Positions 1 to 5,693 of a stretch of 5,693 bases of DNA are shown piece after piece. The DNA is taken from assembly GCA_030599435.1 (NCBI GenBank), contig JAUVNZ010000114.1, positions 1 through 5,693 of the forward strand, written 5' to 3'. The notes beneath the pieces are model-generated. The model did not search any database, had not been told where the DNA came from, and saw only the letters and a list, made by a program, of their open reading frames with translations. Position 1 is the first letter of the stretch. Every line of letters begins with the position of its first letter. The DNA is from Gammaproteobacteria bacterium (GTDB lineage: Bacteria > Pseudomonadota > Gammaproteobacteria > SZUA-152). Both the position numbers and the translations under genes were made by a program.

Positions 1-1
1 A

Positions 2-571
2 GACTATGAGTTACTGGAAAGCTTTCATACCGGCCATGTCTTCACACTAGACTGGAAAGAATTTTTCGGCCTGCCAGGCCAAAATGTAATCTCTGCTCGC
101 GGTGTATTTGGCTCGGGAACTGATTCACCAGAGCCGTTTCGCCTTGGCGGCACAAGGGAAACCAGCGTATCAGCACAACCAAATAGCGCTGCTTTTGCCG
201 CAACAGAAAGAATATTCGGTCAACGTAGATATCCGCTGCATGGCTACCCTACAAGTCGAGGCGACCTTAGGGGAACTCACATGTTACTTGCCGAGCTTGA
301 ATGGTTATCCCCTATCGCAAGAGTAGAACGTGGCCTAATGGCACCGCCCATCGGCCTGCATCAAGTTTACGGTAAATTATTCTTTAATTGGGGTGAAACA
401 TGGAATGAGAGTTTTAAAATACCTTCCCTACGAAGAGGGGCAGGCGCAGAACTTTCCATGAATATGATTCTTGGCTACTGGTTACCTTTAGATGTAAATT
501 TTGGTTACGCAAAAGGTTTTGATAAAGGCGGAGAAGAACAAACCTACATTGAAATTCTTGCTTCATTTTAA
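2..571 (+). CDS. C-terminal part of an outer-membrane beta-barrel protein (Omp85/surface-antigen-like), 5' end outside window
   Basis: The frame is open from the window edge to the TAA at 569-571, giving 189 residues with no start needed. The fragment shows alternating hydrophobic/polar strands rich in aromatic residues and ends in YIEILASF, a C-terminal phenylalanine typical of barrels inserted by the BAM machinery. FRLGG (fragment residues 46-50), LHGYP (79-83), the ELEWLSPIARVERG stretch (98-111) and KLFFNWGETW (125-134) match the pattern of Omp85-superfamily barrel C-termini (usually RGYP, EYRFPL, FxDxG). Such barrels also occur fused behind TolB-like WD40/PD40 propellers in gammaproteobacteria, and the missing N-terminus decides which this is. 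It probably resides in the outer membrane; its role is unknown. The usual arginine of the L6-loop RG(F/Y) motif is histidine here. It converges with ptsP, leaving 42 bp between them. I am confident of a barrel, less so of the exact family. Confidence 0.75.
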   Translation, partial: DYELLESFHTGHVFTLDWKEFFGLPGQNVISARGVFGSGTDSPEPFRLGGTRETSVSAQPNSAAFAATERIFGQRRYPLHGYPTSRGDLRGTHMLLAELEWLSPIARVERGLMAPPIGLHQVYGKLFFNWGETWNESFKIPSLRRGAGAELSMNMILGYWLPLDVNFGYAKGFDKGGEEQTYIEILASF

Positions 572-613
572 ACACACTGCTTAGAATTTCCGTAAATTAG
601 TACATCATCACAA

Positions 614-2890
614 CTAACGGCCCGCGTGAACCAGCCCACCCAGGCCTGCATCCTCAAGCGCTTCATTTAAATATTGTCGTACCGAATGAGCATGCTCAAA
701 GGTAAGTGCCTCTTTAAGCAAATTGCGAGCACGACGATGAGTAAAGCTCCGTATCACCCACTTAACACGCGGCAGGTTAGCTGCACTCATACTAAGATTA
801 TCTATACCCATGCCCAATAATAAAATAGCAGCGGCAGGATCCCCAGCCATTTCGCCACAAACACTCACTGATGTTTTTTCTGCACGAGCGCCTTCAACAA
901 TTTGCTGTAAGGCACGAATCACTGCCGGATGTAATGAATCATAAAGGTTTGCCACTCTTGCATTATTTCTATCTACTGCGAGCAAATATTGAGTAAGGTC
1001 ATTCGTCCCAACCGATAAAAAATCCACTCTCCGAGCTAGCTCTCTCACCTGATACACTGCTGATGGGACTTCTATCATCACACCAATACGCGGCATACTT
1101 ATATTAATATCAGCATCAATCAGCTCGTGATGTGCGCGACGCAACAATCGCAACGCGTCATCCACTTCAGAAATACTATTTATCATTGGCAACAACAGAT
1201 TCATATTATCCAATCCGGCACTGGCACGAAGCATTGCTCGTAATTGCACTAAAAATATTTCCGGATGATCCAGACTTATGCGAATACCTCGCCAGCCAAG
1301 GAATGGATTGTCTTCTTCAATGGGAAAATAAGGTAGTGCTTTATCACCACCCACATCCAGGGTACGCAATGTCACCGGCGCAGGATAAAAAGATTTAAGA
1401 ACCTGGCGGTAAATCTTAAACTGCTCTTCTTCGCCAGGAAATGTATCACGAACCATGAAGGGAAATTCCGTACGGTACAACCCAACCCCTTCTGCACCGC
1501 TACGCCGTGATGGCTTTACATCCGCCAACAAACCGCTATTTACGTAGAGAGGAATTCCAATATTATCCGGCGTGATAGCAGGCAAATCCCGCAACTCATG
1601 CAATTCCCTTGAAAGTTCTTCCTCTTCACGTAACAAGTGTCGAAATTCATCCTGTACTCCACGCGGCGGATCTACATAAATACGGCCGGTATACCCATCT
1701 ACAATAACTTTACGGCCATCTACACGCCCCACTGGTAAATCATCGACACCCATTACAGCAGAAACACCCATGGCTCGTGCCAATATGGCTACATGTGATG
1801 TACTCGAACCCCGTACAGAAATGACACCGACCAATCGCTTCGCTGGGACTTCAGCAAGCATTGAGGCAGTGATTTCCTCTCCAACCAGAATGGTTCGCAT
1901 CGGGTATTTTTTTTTAAGCTGTGGCTCATTACTGAGTAAGCTGAAAAGAATGCGTCGACCCAAATCACGCACATCTTCACCACGCTCGCGCAAATATGTG
2001 TCTTCCATGGCATCGAAAGCACGCATATGTTCAGTAATGGTTTCCCTCAACGCACCCGGGGCCCAATTTCCCTTTTTGATACGCTCGATAACACCGCCCG
2101 CTATAGCGTTGCCATCTAACATCAACAGGTAAGCATCAAATAAAGCTCGGTCCTCTGTTGGCAATACCTTACTCATTCTGTTCAACATGGACTGAATGTC
2201 CTCGCGAACCCTGTTTACGGCTTTTTTGAATAGCGCAACCTCAGCCTTGATGTCCTCCACAGCACGATCCGGAATACTATCCAGATCAGCAACCTCGAAA
2301 CGAGCAACGGCGGTACCGATTGCTACTCCAGGCGAACCAGGCTGGCCCTGCAAAGGTGTAGCGGCTCGTTTTATATTTTTATTTTCTTTTGTTAAACCGC
2401 TTATACCACCACTCGCTTCAGCGTGTGCGATAGCACCTGCCAGCTGTGCTGCGATTGTCACTAAAAACGTAACACTATCTTCGTCAAACTTCTTTTTGGT
2501 ATGGCGCTGCACAACCAATACGCCCTGTAATTGACGGTGATGAATAATCGGCACACCAAGAAATGAATGAAAACGTTCTTCGCCAGATTCTGGGAAATAT
2601 AAATACTCCGGATGTCCCTGCCCATCAGCCAAATTAACAGGTTCTTCTCTTTTACCAACCATACTGATGAGCCCAACATCATCTTTCATGCGCACCATGC
2701 CAATGGCATCGGCATTTAATCCATCGGTAGCCATAAGAACATGTTGCTTATGTTCCCTGTCCACCATGTAAACGGAACACACTTCTACATCCATGGCTTT
2801 TTTAACACGCATAACAATAACTTCCAGGGCATGTTCCAGATCCCGGGCTATAGTGACTTCCTGTATGATGCGTCGCAACGTGTCCAGCAT
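614..2890 (-). CDS. ptsP: Phosphoenolpyruvate--protein phosphotransferase PtsP (enzyme I-Ntr, GAF domain)
   Basis: A cytoplasmic protein of 758 residues (E. coli PtsP is 748). It takes phosphate from PEP onto a histidine and passes it to NPr (PtsO) and then EIIA-Ntr (PtsN), a regulatory chain affecting nitrogen status, potassium transport and stress responses. An N-terminal GAF domain spans about 1-158 (EVCSVYMVD, NLADGQGHP, FLGVPII, GVLVVQ), the feature separating PtsP from sugar-PTS enzyme I. A short polar linker (about 159-178) follows. Next come the N-terminal PEP-utiliser domain (about 183-305), the swivelling phosphohistidine domain with GSSTSHVAILAR and active His366, and the PEP-binding barrel (about 430-720) with GLYRTEF (470-476), LDVGGDK (511-517), GWRGIRISL, SVGTNDLTQY (626-635) and catalytic Cys678 in SVCGEMAGD. 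All key residues are present. AGGA at 2898-2901 lies 7 nt before the ATG. It is 131 bp downstream of rppH on the same strand. ptsO and ptsN are not in the window. Confidence 0.97.
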   Translation of the reverse strand: MLDTLRRIIQEVTIARDLEHALEVIVMRVKKAMDVEVCSVYMVDREHKQHVLMATDGLNADAIGMVRMKDDVGLISMVGKREEPVNLADGQGHPEYLYFPESGEERFHSFLGVPIIHHRQLQGVLVVQRHTKKKFDEDSVTFLVTIAAQLAGAIAHAEASGGISGLTKENKNIKRAATPLQGQPGSPGVAIGTAVARFEVADLDSIPDRAVEDIKAEVALFKKAVNRVREDIQSMLNRMSKVLPTEDRALFDAYLLMLDGNAIAGGVIERIKKGNWAPGALRETITEHMRAFDAMEDTYLRERGEDVRDLGRRILFSLLSNEPQLKKKYPMRTILVGEEITASMLAEVPAKRLVGVISVRGSSTSHVAILARAMGVSAVMGVDDLPVGRVDGRKVIVDGYTGRIYVDPPRGVQDEFRHLLREEEELSRELHELRDLPAITPDNIGIPLYVNSGLLADVKPSRRSGAEGVGLYRTEFPFMVRDTFPGEEEQFKIYRQVLKSFYPAPVTLRTLDVGGDKALPYFPIEEDNPFLGWRGIRISLDHPEIFLVQLRAMLRASAGLDNMNLLLPMINSISEVDDALRLLRRAHHELIDADINISMPRIGVMIEVPSAVYQVRELARRVDFLSVGTNDLTQYLLAVDRNNARVANLYDSLHPAVIRALQQIVEGARAEKTSVSVCGEMAGDPAAAILLLGMGIDNLSMSAANLPRVKWVIRSFTHRRARNLLKEALTFEHAHSVRQYLNEALEDAGLGGLVHAGR

Positions 2891-2944
2891 GCGTAGTTCC
2901 TGCTTACCTTAATAAATAGTTCAACAAATTGTTCTATGAATATT

Positions 2945-2973
2945 TTTATATGTATTAGCAGCAGTCAGCTGCC
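2945..2973 (-). promoter_or_regulatory. Weak candidate promoter for ptsP between rppH and ptsP
   Basis: On the minus strand TATAAA (2950-2945) matches the -10 consensus at 5 of 6 positions, inside an AT-rich stretch about 55-60 nt before the ptsP ATG. The best -35 at a tolerable distance is a poor TGGCAG, 18 bp upstream. The proposal leans on the terminator-like hairpin between rppH and ptsP, which would make a separate promoter useful. Confidence 0.25.
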
Positions 2974-2990
2974 ATGTACTGCGGCATAAC

Positions 2991-3017
2991 AAAAACAACA
3001 GGGCCCGCTACGACCCT
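2991..3017 (-). terminator. Putative intrinsic terminator after rppH
   Basis: Read on the minus strand, AGGGTC-GTAGCG-GGCCCT (3017 down to 3000) forms a 6-bp stem with one G-U pair and a 6-nt loop. It begins 4 nt past the rppH stop and is followed by the T-rich run GTTGTTTTT. The T run is broken by two G residues, so termination may be partial, letting some transcripts continue into ptsP. Confidence 0.5.
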
Positions 3018-3021
3018 ATAA

Positions 3022-3528
3022 TTAGGAGGGGGCAGAGCGTGGTTGCTTTTTGTCTGATGTCTGAATTAATGGTGCCAGCTCTTCCAGAGCATTTCGATAG
3101 ACCTCCTGTTTAAATGACACCACCTGTTCCACTGGATACCAATAATCTACCCATCGCCAACCATCAAATTCAGGCTTTTCACCCAAATCCATTTGTAGAT
3201 CTTTGTCACTACCAGTCAGGCGTAACATATACCAGACCTGCTTTTGCCCAATACATAGAGGCTGAGAACCATGGCGAACATAGCGTTTTGGTAAATCGTA
3301 TCTCAGCCAGCCCTGAGTGTTTCCCAATACCGCCACATGATGCTGTTCCAGACCAATCTCTTCTTTCAATTCACGATATAAGGCTTCTTCTGGTGTTTCA
3401 TGCGAGCGAATTCCACCTTGTGGAAATTGCCAGGCATCCTGGCCAATTCGCCTGGCCCATAGCAATTCTCCCTGAGCATTACTAACAATAATGCCCACAT
3501 TCGGTCGATAGCCGTCAGAATCAATCAT
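3022..3528 (-). CDS. rppH: RNA 5'-pyrophosphohydrolase RppH (Nudix hydrolase)
   Basis: A protein of 168 residues (E. coli RppH is 176) that removes pyrophosphate from mRNA 5' ends, leaving a monophosphate that stimulates RNase E and so starts mRNA decay in the cytoplasm. The N-terminus [15 protein letters not shown] is nearly identical to the E. coli protein. The Nudix box is complete: G38, E44, then RELKEEIGL (52-60), with metal-binding Glu53, Glu56 and Glu57. Other RppH hallmarks are WQFPQGGI (33-40), [20 protein letters not shown] and [26 protein letters not shown]. The ATG at 3528 is preceded by AGGG (3533-3536) at 4 nt and matches the conserved family start. The short polar tail after about residue 155 (KKQPRSAPS) varies in the family. 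It lies upstream of ptsP, as in E. coli and Pseudomonas, and diverges from the HAD gene. Confidence 0.97.
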   Translation of the reverse strand: MIDSDGYRPNVGIIVSNAQGELLWARRIGQDAWQFPQGGIRSHETPEEALYRELKEEIGLEQHHVAVLGNTQGWLRYDLPKRYVRHGSQPLCIGQKQVWYMLRLTGSDKDLQMDLGEKPEFDGWRWVDYWYPVEQVVSFKQEVYRNALEELAPLIQTSDKKQPRSAPS

Positions 3529-3577
3529 TGCACCCTGTATCTTGTCATCATTTTGTATTTAACATGTGAGTATCTTG

Positions 3578-3594
3578 TAATTACCCAGTAATTA
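3578..3594. repeat. Perfect inverted repeat TAATTAC-CCA-GTAATTA between divergent rppH and HAD genes
   Basis: Two perfect 7-bp arms flank a 3-bp spacer, 50-66 bp upstream of the rppH ATG and about 130 bp upstream of the HAD gene start. The symmetry and the position between divergent genes suit a dimeric regulator's operator, but no regulator gene is in the window. Its AT-rich makeup and the lack of a following T run argue against a terminator. Confidence 0.5.
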
Positions 3595-3657
3595 AGAGCC
3601 CAATCAATAACTTAAAGTCAATACTGGCCTAGATTGTTCCACATTCGCCGCTGCGTA

Positions 3658-3684
3658 CGCAAGGGTGATTCCCGCATCCCTGCG
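3658..3684 (+). other. GC-rich hairpin in the region before the HAD gene
   Basis: CGC-A-AGGG (3658-3665) pairs with CCCT-GCG (3678-3684), giving a 7-bp stem with one bulged A and a 12-nt loop, just left of the ribosome site GAGGTG at 3714. A palindrome GCGTACGC (3653-3660) overlaps the left arm. If the HAD transcript starts left of it, this would lie in its 5' leader. A possible -10, TATCAT (3692-3697), would instead put the start to its right. Function unknown. Confidence 0.3.
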
Positions 3685-3725
3685 CATTCGTTATCATATG
3701 CACACTTTTCTATGAGGTGTAACTC

Positions 3726-4406
3726 GTGAGCCTGGCTATTTTTGATTTGGATAACACCCTGCTGGGTGATGATAGTGACTATCTGTGGGGACAGTTCCTG
3801 GTTGAACAACACCTGGTAGATAAGGAATTTTATGAACGCGAAAACCGGCGTTTTTACGACGATTACAAAGCCGGAACTTTGGATATTCTTGAATTTTTGG
3901 CCTTTAGTCTGGAGCCTCTCACTCGCATAAAGCCTGACACACTTTCTAAACTCCACACACAGTTCATGCGTGAAAAAATAACACCGGTTATTTTGCCCAA
4001 AGCGAAAACCTTGCTGGAATCACACCGAGAAAATGGAGACACACTGCTTATTATTACTGCCACTAACAGTTTTATTACCAGCCCCATTGCGGAGGCTTTG
4101 GGTGTGGATCACCTAATTGCTACCGAACCCGAAATTATCGATGGTCGCTATACAGGACTCGTTGCAGGAATCCCGTGTTTTCGTGAAGGCAAACTGAGCC
4201 GACTGGAAACCTGGCTTACAGCCAATCAACAAAACCTTGAGGGTAGTTGTTTTTACAGCGATTCTCACAACGATCTTGCCCTGTTGGAAATGGTGACAAA
4301 ACCCATCGCCGTTGACCCGGACGATACTCTGGCACAACACGCGACAAGCAAAGGCTGGCCTATTATTAGTTTGCGTGATGAGGAGACACTGCCCTCATCG
4401 CGATAG
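3726..4406 (+). CDS. HAD superfamily subfamily IB phosphatase (SerB-like; possible histidinol-phosphate phosphatase)
   Basis: A soluble protein of 226 residues with every HAD motif. Motif I is FDLDNTL with nucleophile Asp7 and acid/base Asp9; motif II is Thr111 in IITATN; motif III is Lys156 in REGKLSRLE; motif IV is YSDSHNDLALLE with Asp179 and Asp183. The helical cap between motifs I and II (about 15-85) fits the C1 cap of subfamily IB, the group holding phosphoserine phosphatase and the TIGR01490-type hydrolases. The start is GTG at 3726: GAGGTG at 3714-3719 lies 6 nt upstream and MSLAIFDLDNTLL matches family N-termini. The counterpart beside rppH in P. aeruginosa, PA0335, has to my recollection been reported as a histidinol-phosphate phosphatase. 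Applying that here is inference from gene order and family, not from substrate residues I can read. It diverges from rppH and converges with the ParA-like gene. Confidence 0.92.
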   Translation: MSLAIFDLDNTLLGDDSDYLWGQFLVEQHLVDKEFYERENRRFYDDYKAGTLDILEFLAFSLEPLTRIKPDTLSKLHTQFMREKITPVILPKAKTLLESHRENGDTLLIITATNSFITSPIAEALGVDHLIATEPEIIDGRYTGLVAGIPCFREGKLSRLETWLTANQQNLEGSCFYSDSHNDLALLEMVTKPIAVDPDDTLAQHATSKGWPIISLRDEETLPSSR

Positions 4407-4488
4407 TGGGACGACACCTATTTAAGAAACTTTTGGTATTTTGTTGTGTTTGAACCAGGCAAAGAACAGGCGATAAGCCAGGCCTGAA

Positions 4489-4527
4489 TTTAAGAGTTAG
4501 GTTTAAAAATCAGGCTTAAGAGTCAGG
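4489..4527. repeat. Three tandem 13-bp imperfect repeats at the 3' end of the ParA-like gene
   Basis: On the minus strand the units read CCTGACTCTTAAG (4527-4515), CCTGATTTTTAAA (4514-4502) and CCTAACTCTTAAA (4501-4489), with no gaps. The first carries the ParA stop codon TGA (4525-4523). As 13 is not a multiple of 3, the repeat cannot have extended the protein in phase. An inverted repeat, GCCTGA (4482-4487) with TCAGGC (4510-4515), spans part of it and could form a weak stem-loop between the two convergent genes. No clear T run follows, so I do not call a terminator. Confidence 0.65.
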
Positions 4528-5236
4528 TTCCTGGATAACCCGTAGCAATAGGTATGACCGTACCCATCCGGTGTGGCTCTAACATCCCAGCAACTTCATC
4601 CAGCCAGTTAATCAACGGATCCCAGCGTTCCAGATCCTTGCTTACCTGGCTATTTTCCAGTTCATGCAAACCCAAACCTTGCTCTGCTGCTCGAATATGG
4701 GTCTGACTATCTCGCAAAGTTGCAACCAGGGGTAAATTGAGATTGGAAAGAAAATGTTCCAGATCTTTATAAATCAGATTATTTTCCCGCACACGATTGG
4801 CGATAATGGCAATCCGTGTGCCCACCGAACGAGCTTTACCCACCAGTAGCAAATCCTGAATAAAATGAGCCGCGGCGTGAATATCAATCGGAGAGGGTAA
4901 AACCGGCAATAGAATAGAATCCACCCGCTGCACGTATTCAGCCAGAATAAGCCCCGAGACGCCTGCTGGCGCATCCATTATTACCACTTCGGCTTCCGGG
5001 GGCAGGCGCATCTGGTAGGCACGGGTAACGTCCCGACGCCTCTGATATGCCGCAATACCGTGAACAGAAGGTCGTTCAGCATCTCTCTGGCTAAGCCACC
5101 TCATACTGGAGCCCTGTGGATCATAATCCAGCAAGACCGTACTACGCCCCTGACTGGCATAATAACCAGCCAAATTGGTGGCAACCGTTGTTTTGCCACA
5201 ACCGCCTTTTGCGTTAAGTACCAATATACGGTGCAT
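4523..5236 (-). CDS. ParA/MinD-family ATPase, orphan (no ParB beside it)
   Basis: A cytoplasmic P-loop ATPase of 237 residues counted from the ATG at 5236. It opens MHRILVLNAKGGCGKTT, the deviant Walker A of ParA/MinD proteins, with signature Lys10 and P-loop Lys15. Walker A' is LLDYDPQGS (Asp37, Asp39, Pro40, Gln41) and Walker B is VVIMDAPAGV (Asp88). The C-terminal IRAAEQGLGLHEL (about 181-193) resembles the region before the last helices in ParA proteins. Members form ATP-dependent dimers and position DNA or protein cargo. No ParB-like gene, parS-like cluster or N-terminal helix-turn-helix is visible, so the cargo is unknown. An in-frame GTG at 5248 adds MTEI. GGAG at 5251-5254 is only 2 nt from that GTG and 14 nt from the ATG, so neither spacing is ideal; I prefer the ATG because family members usually begin a few residues before the first strand. 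It points away from the B12 riboswitch transcript. Confidence 0.9.
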   Translation of the reverse strand: MHRILVLNAKGGCGKTTVATNLAGYYASQGRSTVLLDYDPQGSSMRWLSQRDAERPSVHGIAAYQRRRDVTRAYQMRLPPEAEVVIMDAPAGVSGLILAEYVQRVDSILLPVLPSPIDIHAAAHFIQDLLLVGKARSVGTRIAIIANRVRENNLIYKDLEHFLSNLNLPLVATLRDSQTHIRAAEQGLGLHELENSQVSKDLERWDPLINWLDEVAGMLEPHRMGTVIPIATGYPGT

Positions 5237-5248
5237 AATTTCTGTCAC

Positions 5249-5361
5249 AGCTCCAGTGAGTAAACTCTTACATTGCTTATTTTAATGACCTGCATAAGAC
5301 AAAACGTCCACCTGGTCACAAAACTTAAGTAAATCGACCTCATTTATGTAATTTTTGGTGC
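5249..5361. other. Upstream region of the ParA-like gene, no gene found
   Basis: This part of the 445-bp gene-free right end separates the ParA-like gene from the riboswitch promoter. It has no coding frame of note. On the minus strand TTGTCT followed 17 bp later by TAAGCA is the best promoter-like pair I find, and it is weak. No strong dyad or repeat is visible. Confidence 0.4.
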
Positions 5362-5390
5362 TTGACGTCCCAGAATTCAACTCATAAAGT
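5362..5390 (+). promoter_or_regulatory. Sigma70-type promoter for the B12 riboswitch transcript
   Basis: TTGACG at 5362-5367 matches the -35 consensus at 5 of 6 positions. TAAAGT at 5385-5390 matches the -10 at 4 of 6, with an exact 17-bp spacer. The predicted start near A5397 falls right at the 5' edge of the riboswitch, and this placement is the strongest support. Transcription would run rightward out of the window. Confidence 0.6.
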
Positions 5391-5607
5391 ACATCCAGTT
5401 TCAGGTGTCCAATGGATATCCATCCAGAGGATGAAACGGGAAACTGGTGCGTTTTCCAGATTTGATATCAAAGGACGACAATTCCAGCGCTGCCCCCGCA
5501 ACGGTAAGCGAGAAAAGGACCGCAAAACGGCCTATTAGAGAAGCGTGTTTTTTTGAAAAAACACGCCCACTCACTCGTAAGCCCGGAGACCGGCCTGTGA
5601 CAACCGA
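5391..5607 (+). ncRNA. Cobalamin (adenosylcobalamin/B12) riboswitch aptamer
   Basis: The conserved blocks of the cobalamin riboswitch family (Rfam RF00174) occur in order: GGTGTCC (5404-5410), the ACGGGAAACTGGTGC core (5436-5450), the near-invariant GCTGCCCCCGCAACGGTAA (5489-5507), CCACT (5567-5571) in the position of the usual CCACUG, and the B12 box GCCCGGAGACCGGCCTG (5581-5597). A peripheral AT-rich hairpin at 5543-5566 fits the variable arm before CCACU. Binding of a cobalamin cofactor normally lowers expression of the downstream B12 uptake or synthesis gene. That gene starts after the window; btuB-type receptors are the commonest targets in gammaproteobacteria. The ends are approximate, since the closing stem was not resolved by eye. 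Confidence 0.95.
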
Positions 5608-5630
5608 CATCGTGTTGCGGCGGGCGACTG

Positions 5631-5674
5631 GGCGGGGATTGAGCAAAGCTCAAACTTCGGTCCCACCTATTTTT
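5631..5674 (+). terminator. Possible expression-platform terminator downstream of the B12 aptamer
   Basis: A perfect hairpin TTGAGC-AAA-GCTCAA (5639-5653) is enclosed by a weaker outer stem, GGGA (5635-5638) with TCCC (5661-5664), and is followed by TATTTTT (5668-5674). A UUCG tetraloop-like ACTTCGGT (5654-5661) lies between the inner hairpin and the outer arm, so T5661 could pair with either. Lying about 35-75 nt after the B12 box, this could be a ligand-controlled terminator, or simply a leader hairpin that hides a ribosome site further on. The outer stem is short and interrupted, so the call is tentative. No start codon with a plausible ribosome site is visible before the window ends. Confidence 0.4.
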
Positions 5675-5693
5675 CCCACGCAATCACGACACA

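Noticed and set aside
102..326. Plus-strand frame overlapping the barrel gene
   Set aside because: It overlaps the barrel frame, which is open from the window edge and shows barrel motifs; this one has none.
1132..2534. Several plus-strand open frames inside ptsP
   Set aside because: They are antisense to a fully conserved enzyme, have no recognisable domains, and their composition follows from ptsP codons.
2921..2933. AACAAATTGTT palindrome before ptsP as an operator
   Set aside because: Its arms are only 5 bp, with imperfect extension, in an AT-rich stretch where such dyads are expected by chance.
4523..5236. ParA-like gene read as a CobQ/CobB/CbiA cobalamin enzyme because a B12 riboswitch lies nearby
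   Set aside because: It shares only the broad P-loop superfamily. It is short, lacks the glutaminase domain, and is transcribed away from the riboswitch.
5543..5566. Strong hairpin with T run as an intrinsic terminator
   Set aside because: The T run is inside the stem, no T run follows the hairpin, and it sits within the aptamer before the B12 box.
5401..5683. Two minus-strand open frames across the riboswitch
   Set aside because: They lie antisense to conserved riboswitch blocks, show no recognisable protein motif, and are explained by the GC-rich RNA structure.
1..5693. A previously undescribed multi-gene system
   Set aside because: All coding regions fall into known families with intact motifs, and neighbours do not form a coherent unknown module. 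Only small regulatory or repeat features remain unexplained.

Overview
The window looks like ordinary chromosome from a gammaproteobacterium of moderate GC, somewhere around the Pseudomonadales/Cellvibrionales. This rests on close resemblance of two genes to E. coli PtsP and RppH, and on the gene order HAD phosphatase / rppH / ptsP, which I recall from Pseudomonas aeruginosa (PA0335-PA0336-PA0337). Species cannot be fixed from the sequence alone. No mobile element, CRISPR array, rRNA or tRNA is visible.

Layout. Bases 2-571 (+) are the 3' end of an outer-membrane beta-barrel gene whose start lies left of the window. Converging on it, bases 614-2890 (-) encode PtsP, the GAF-containing enzyme I of the nitrogen phosphotransferase system. 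Upstream of ptsP on the same strand, 3022-3528 (-), is rppH, the Nudix RNA 5'-pyrophosphohydrolase. A terminator-like hairpin sits just after the rppH stop, so ptsP may depend on readthrough or on a promoter of its own. Divergent from rppH, 3726-4406 (+) encodes a HAD-IB phosphatase (GTG start). Its intergenic region holds a perfect 7-3-7 inverted repeat and a GC-rich hairpin. Convergent with the HAD gene is an orphan ParA/MinD-type ATPase at 4523-5236 (-), whose stop codon lies in a three-unit 13-bp tandem repeat.

The right end (5249-5693) has no gene. It contains a well-supported cobalamin riboswitch on the + strand, preceded by a good sigma70-type promoter placed so that transcription would begin at the aptamer. 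After the aptamer come a compact hairpin and a T-rich run that could be a terminator in the expression platform. The regulated gene, probably a B12 uptake or biosynthesis gene such as a btuB-type TonB-dependent receptor, begins beyond the window.

Functional links. rppH and ptsP are a long-conserved pair joining mRNA 5'-end processing to the nitrogen PTS regulatory cascade. The HAD phosphatase is probably metabolic. The ParA-like ATPase has no ParB partner here and its cargo is unknown. I found no convincing new multi-gene system. The observations most worth following are the riboswitch expression platform, the small repeats, and the HAD and ParA genes of unproven role.
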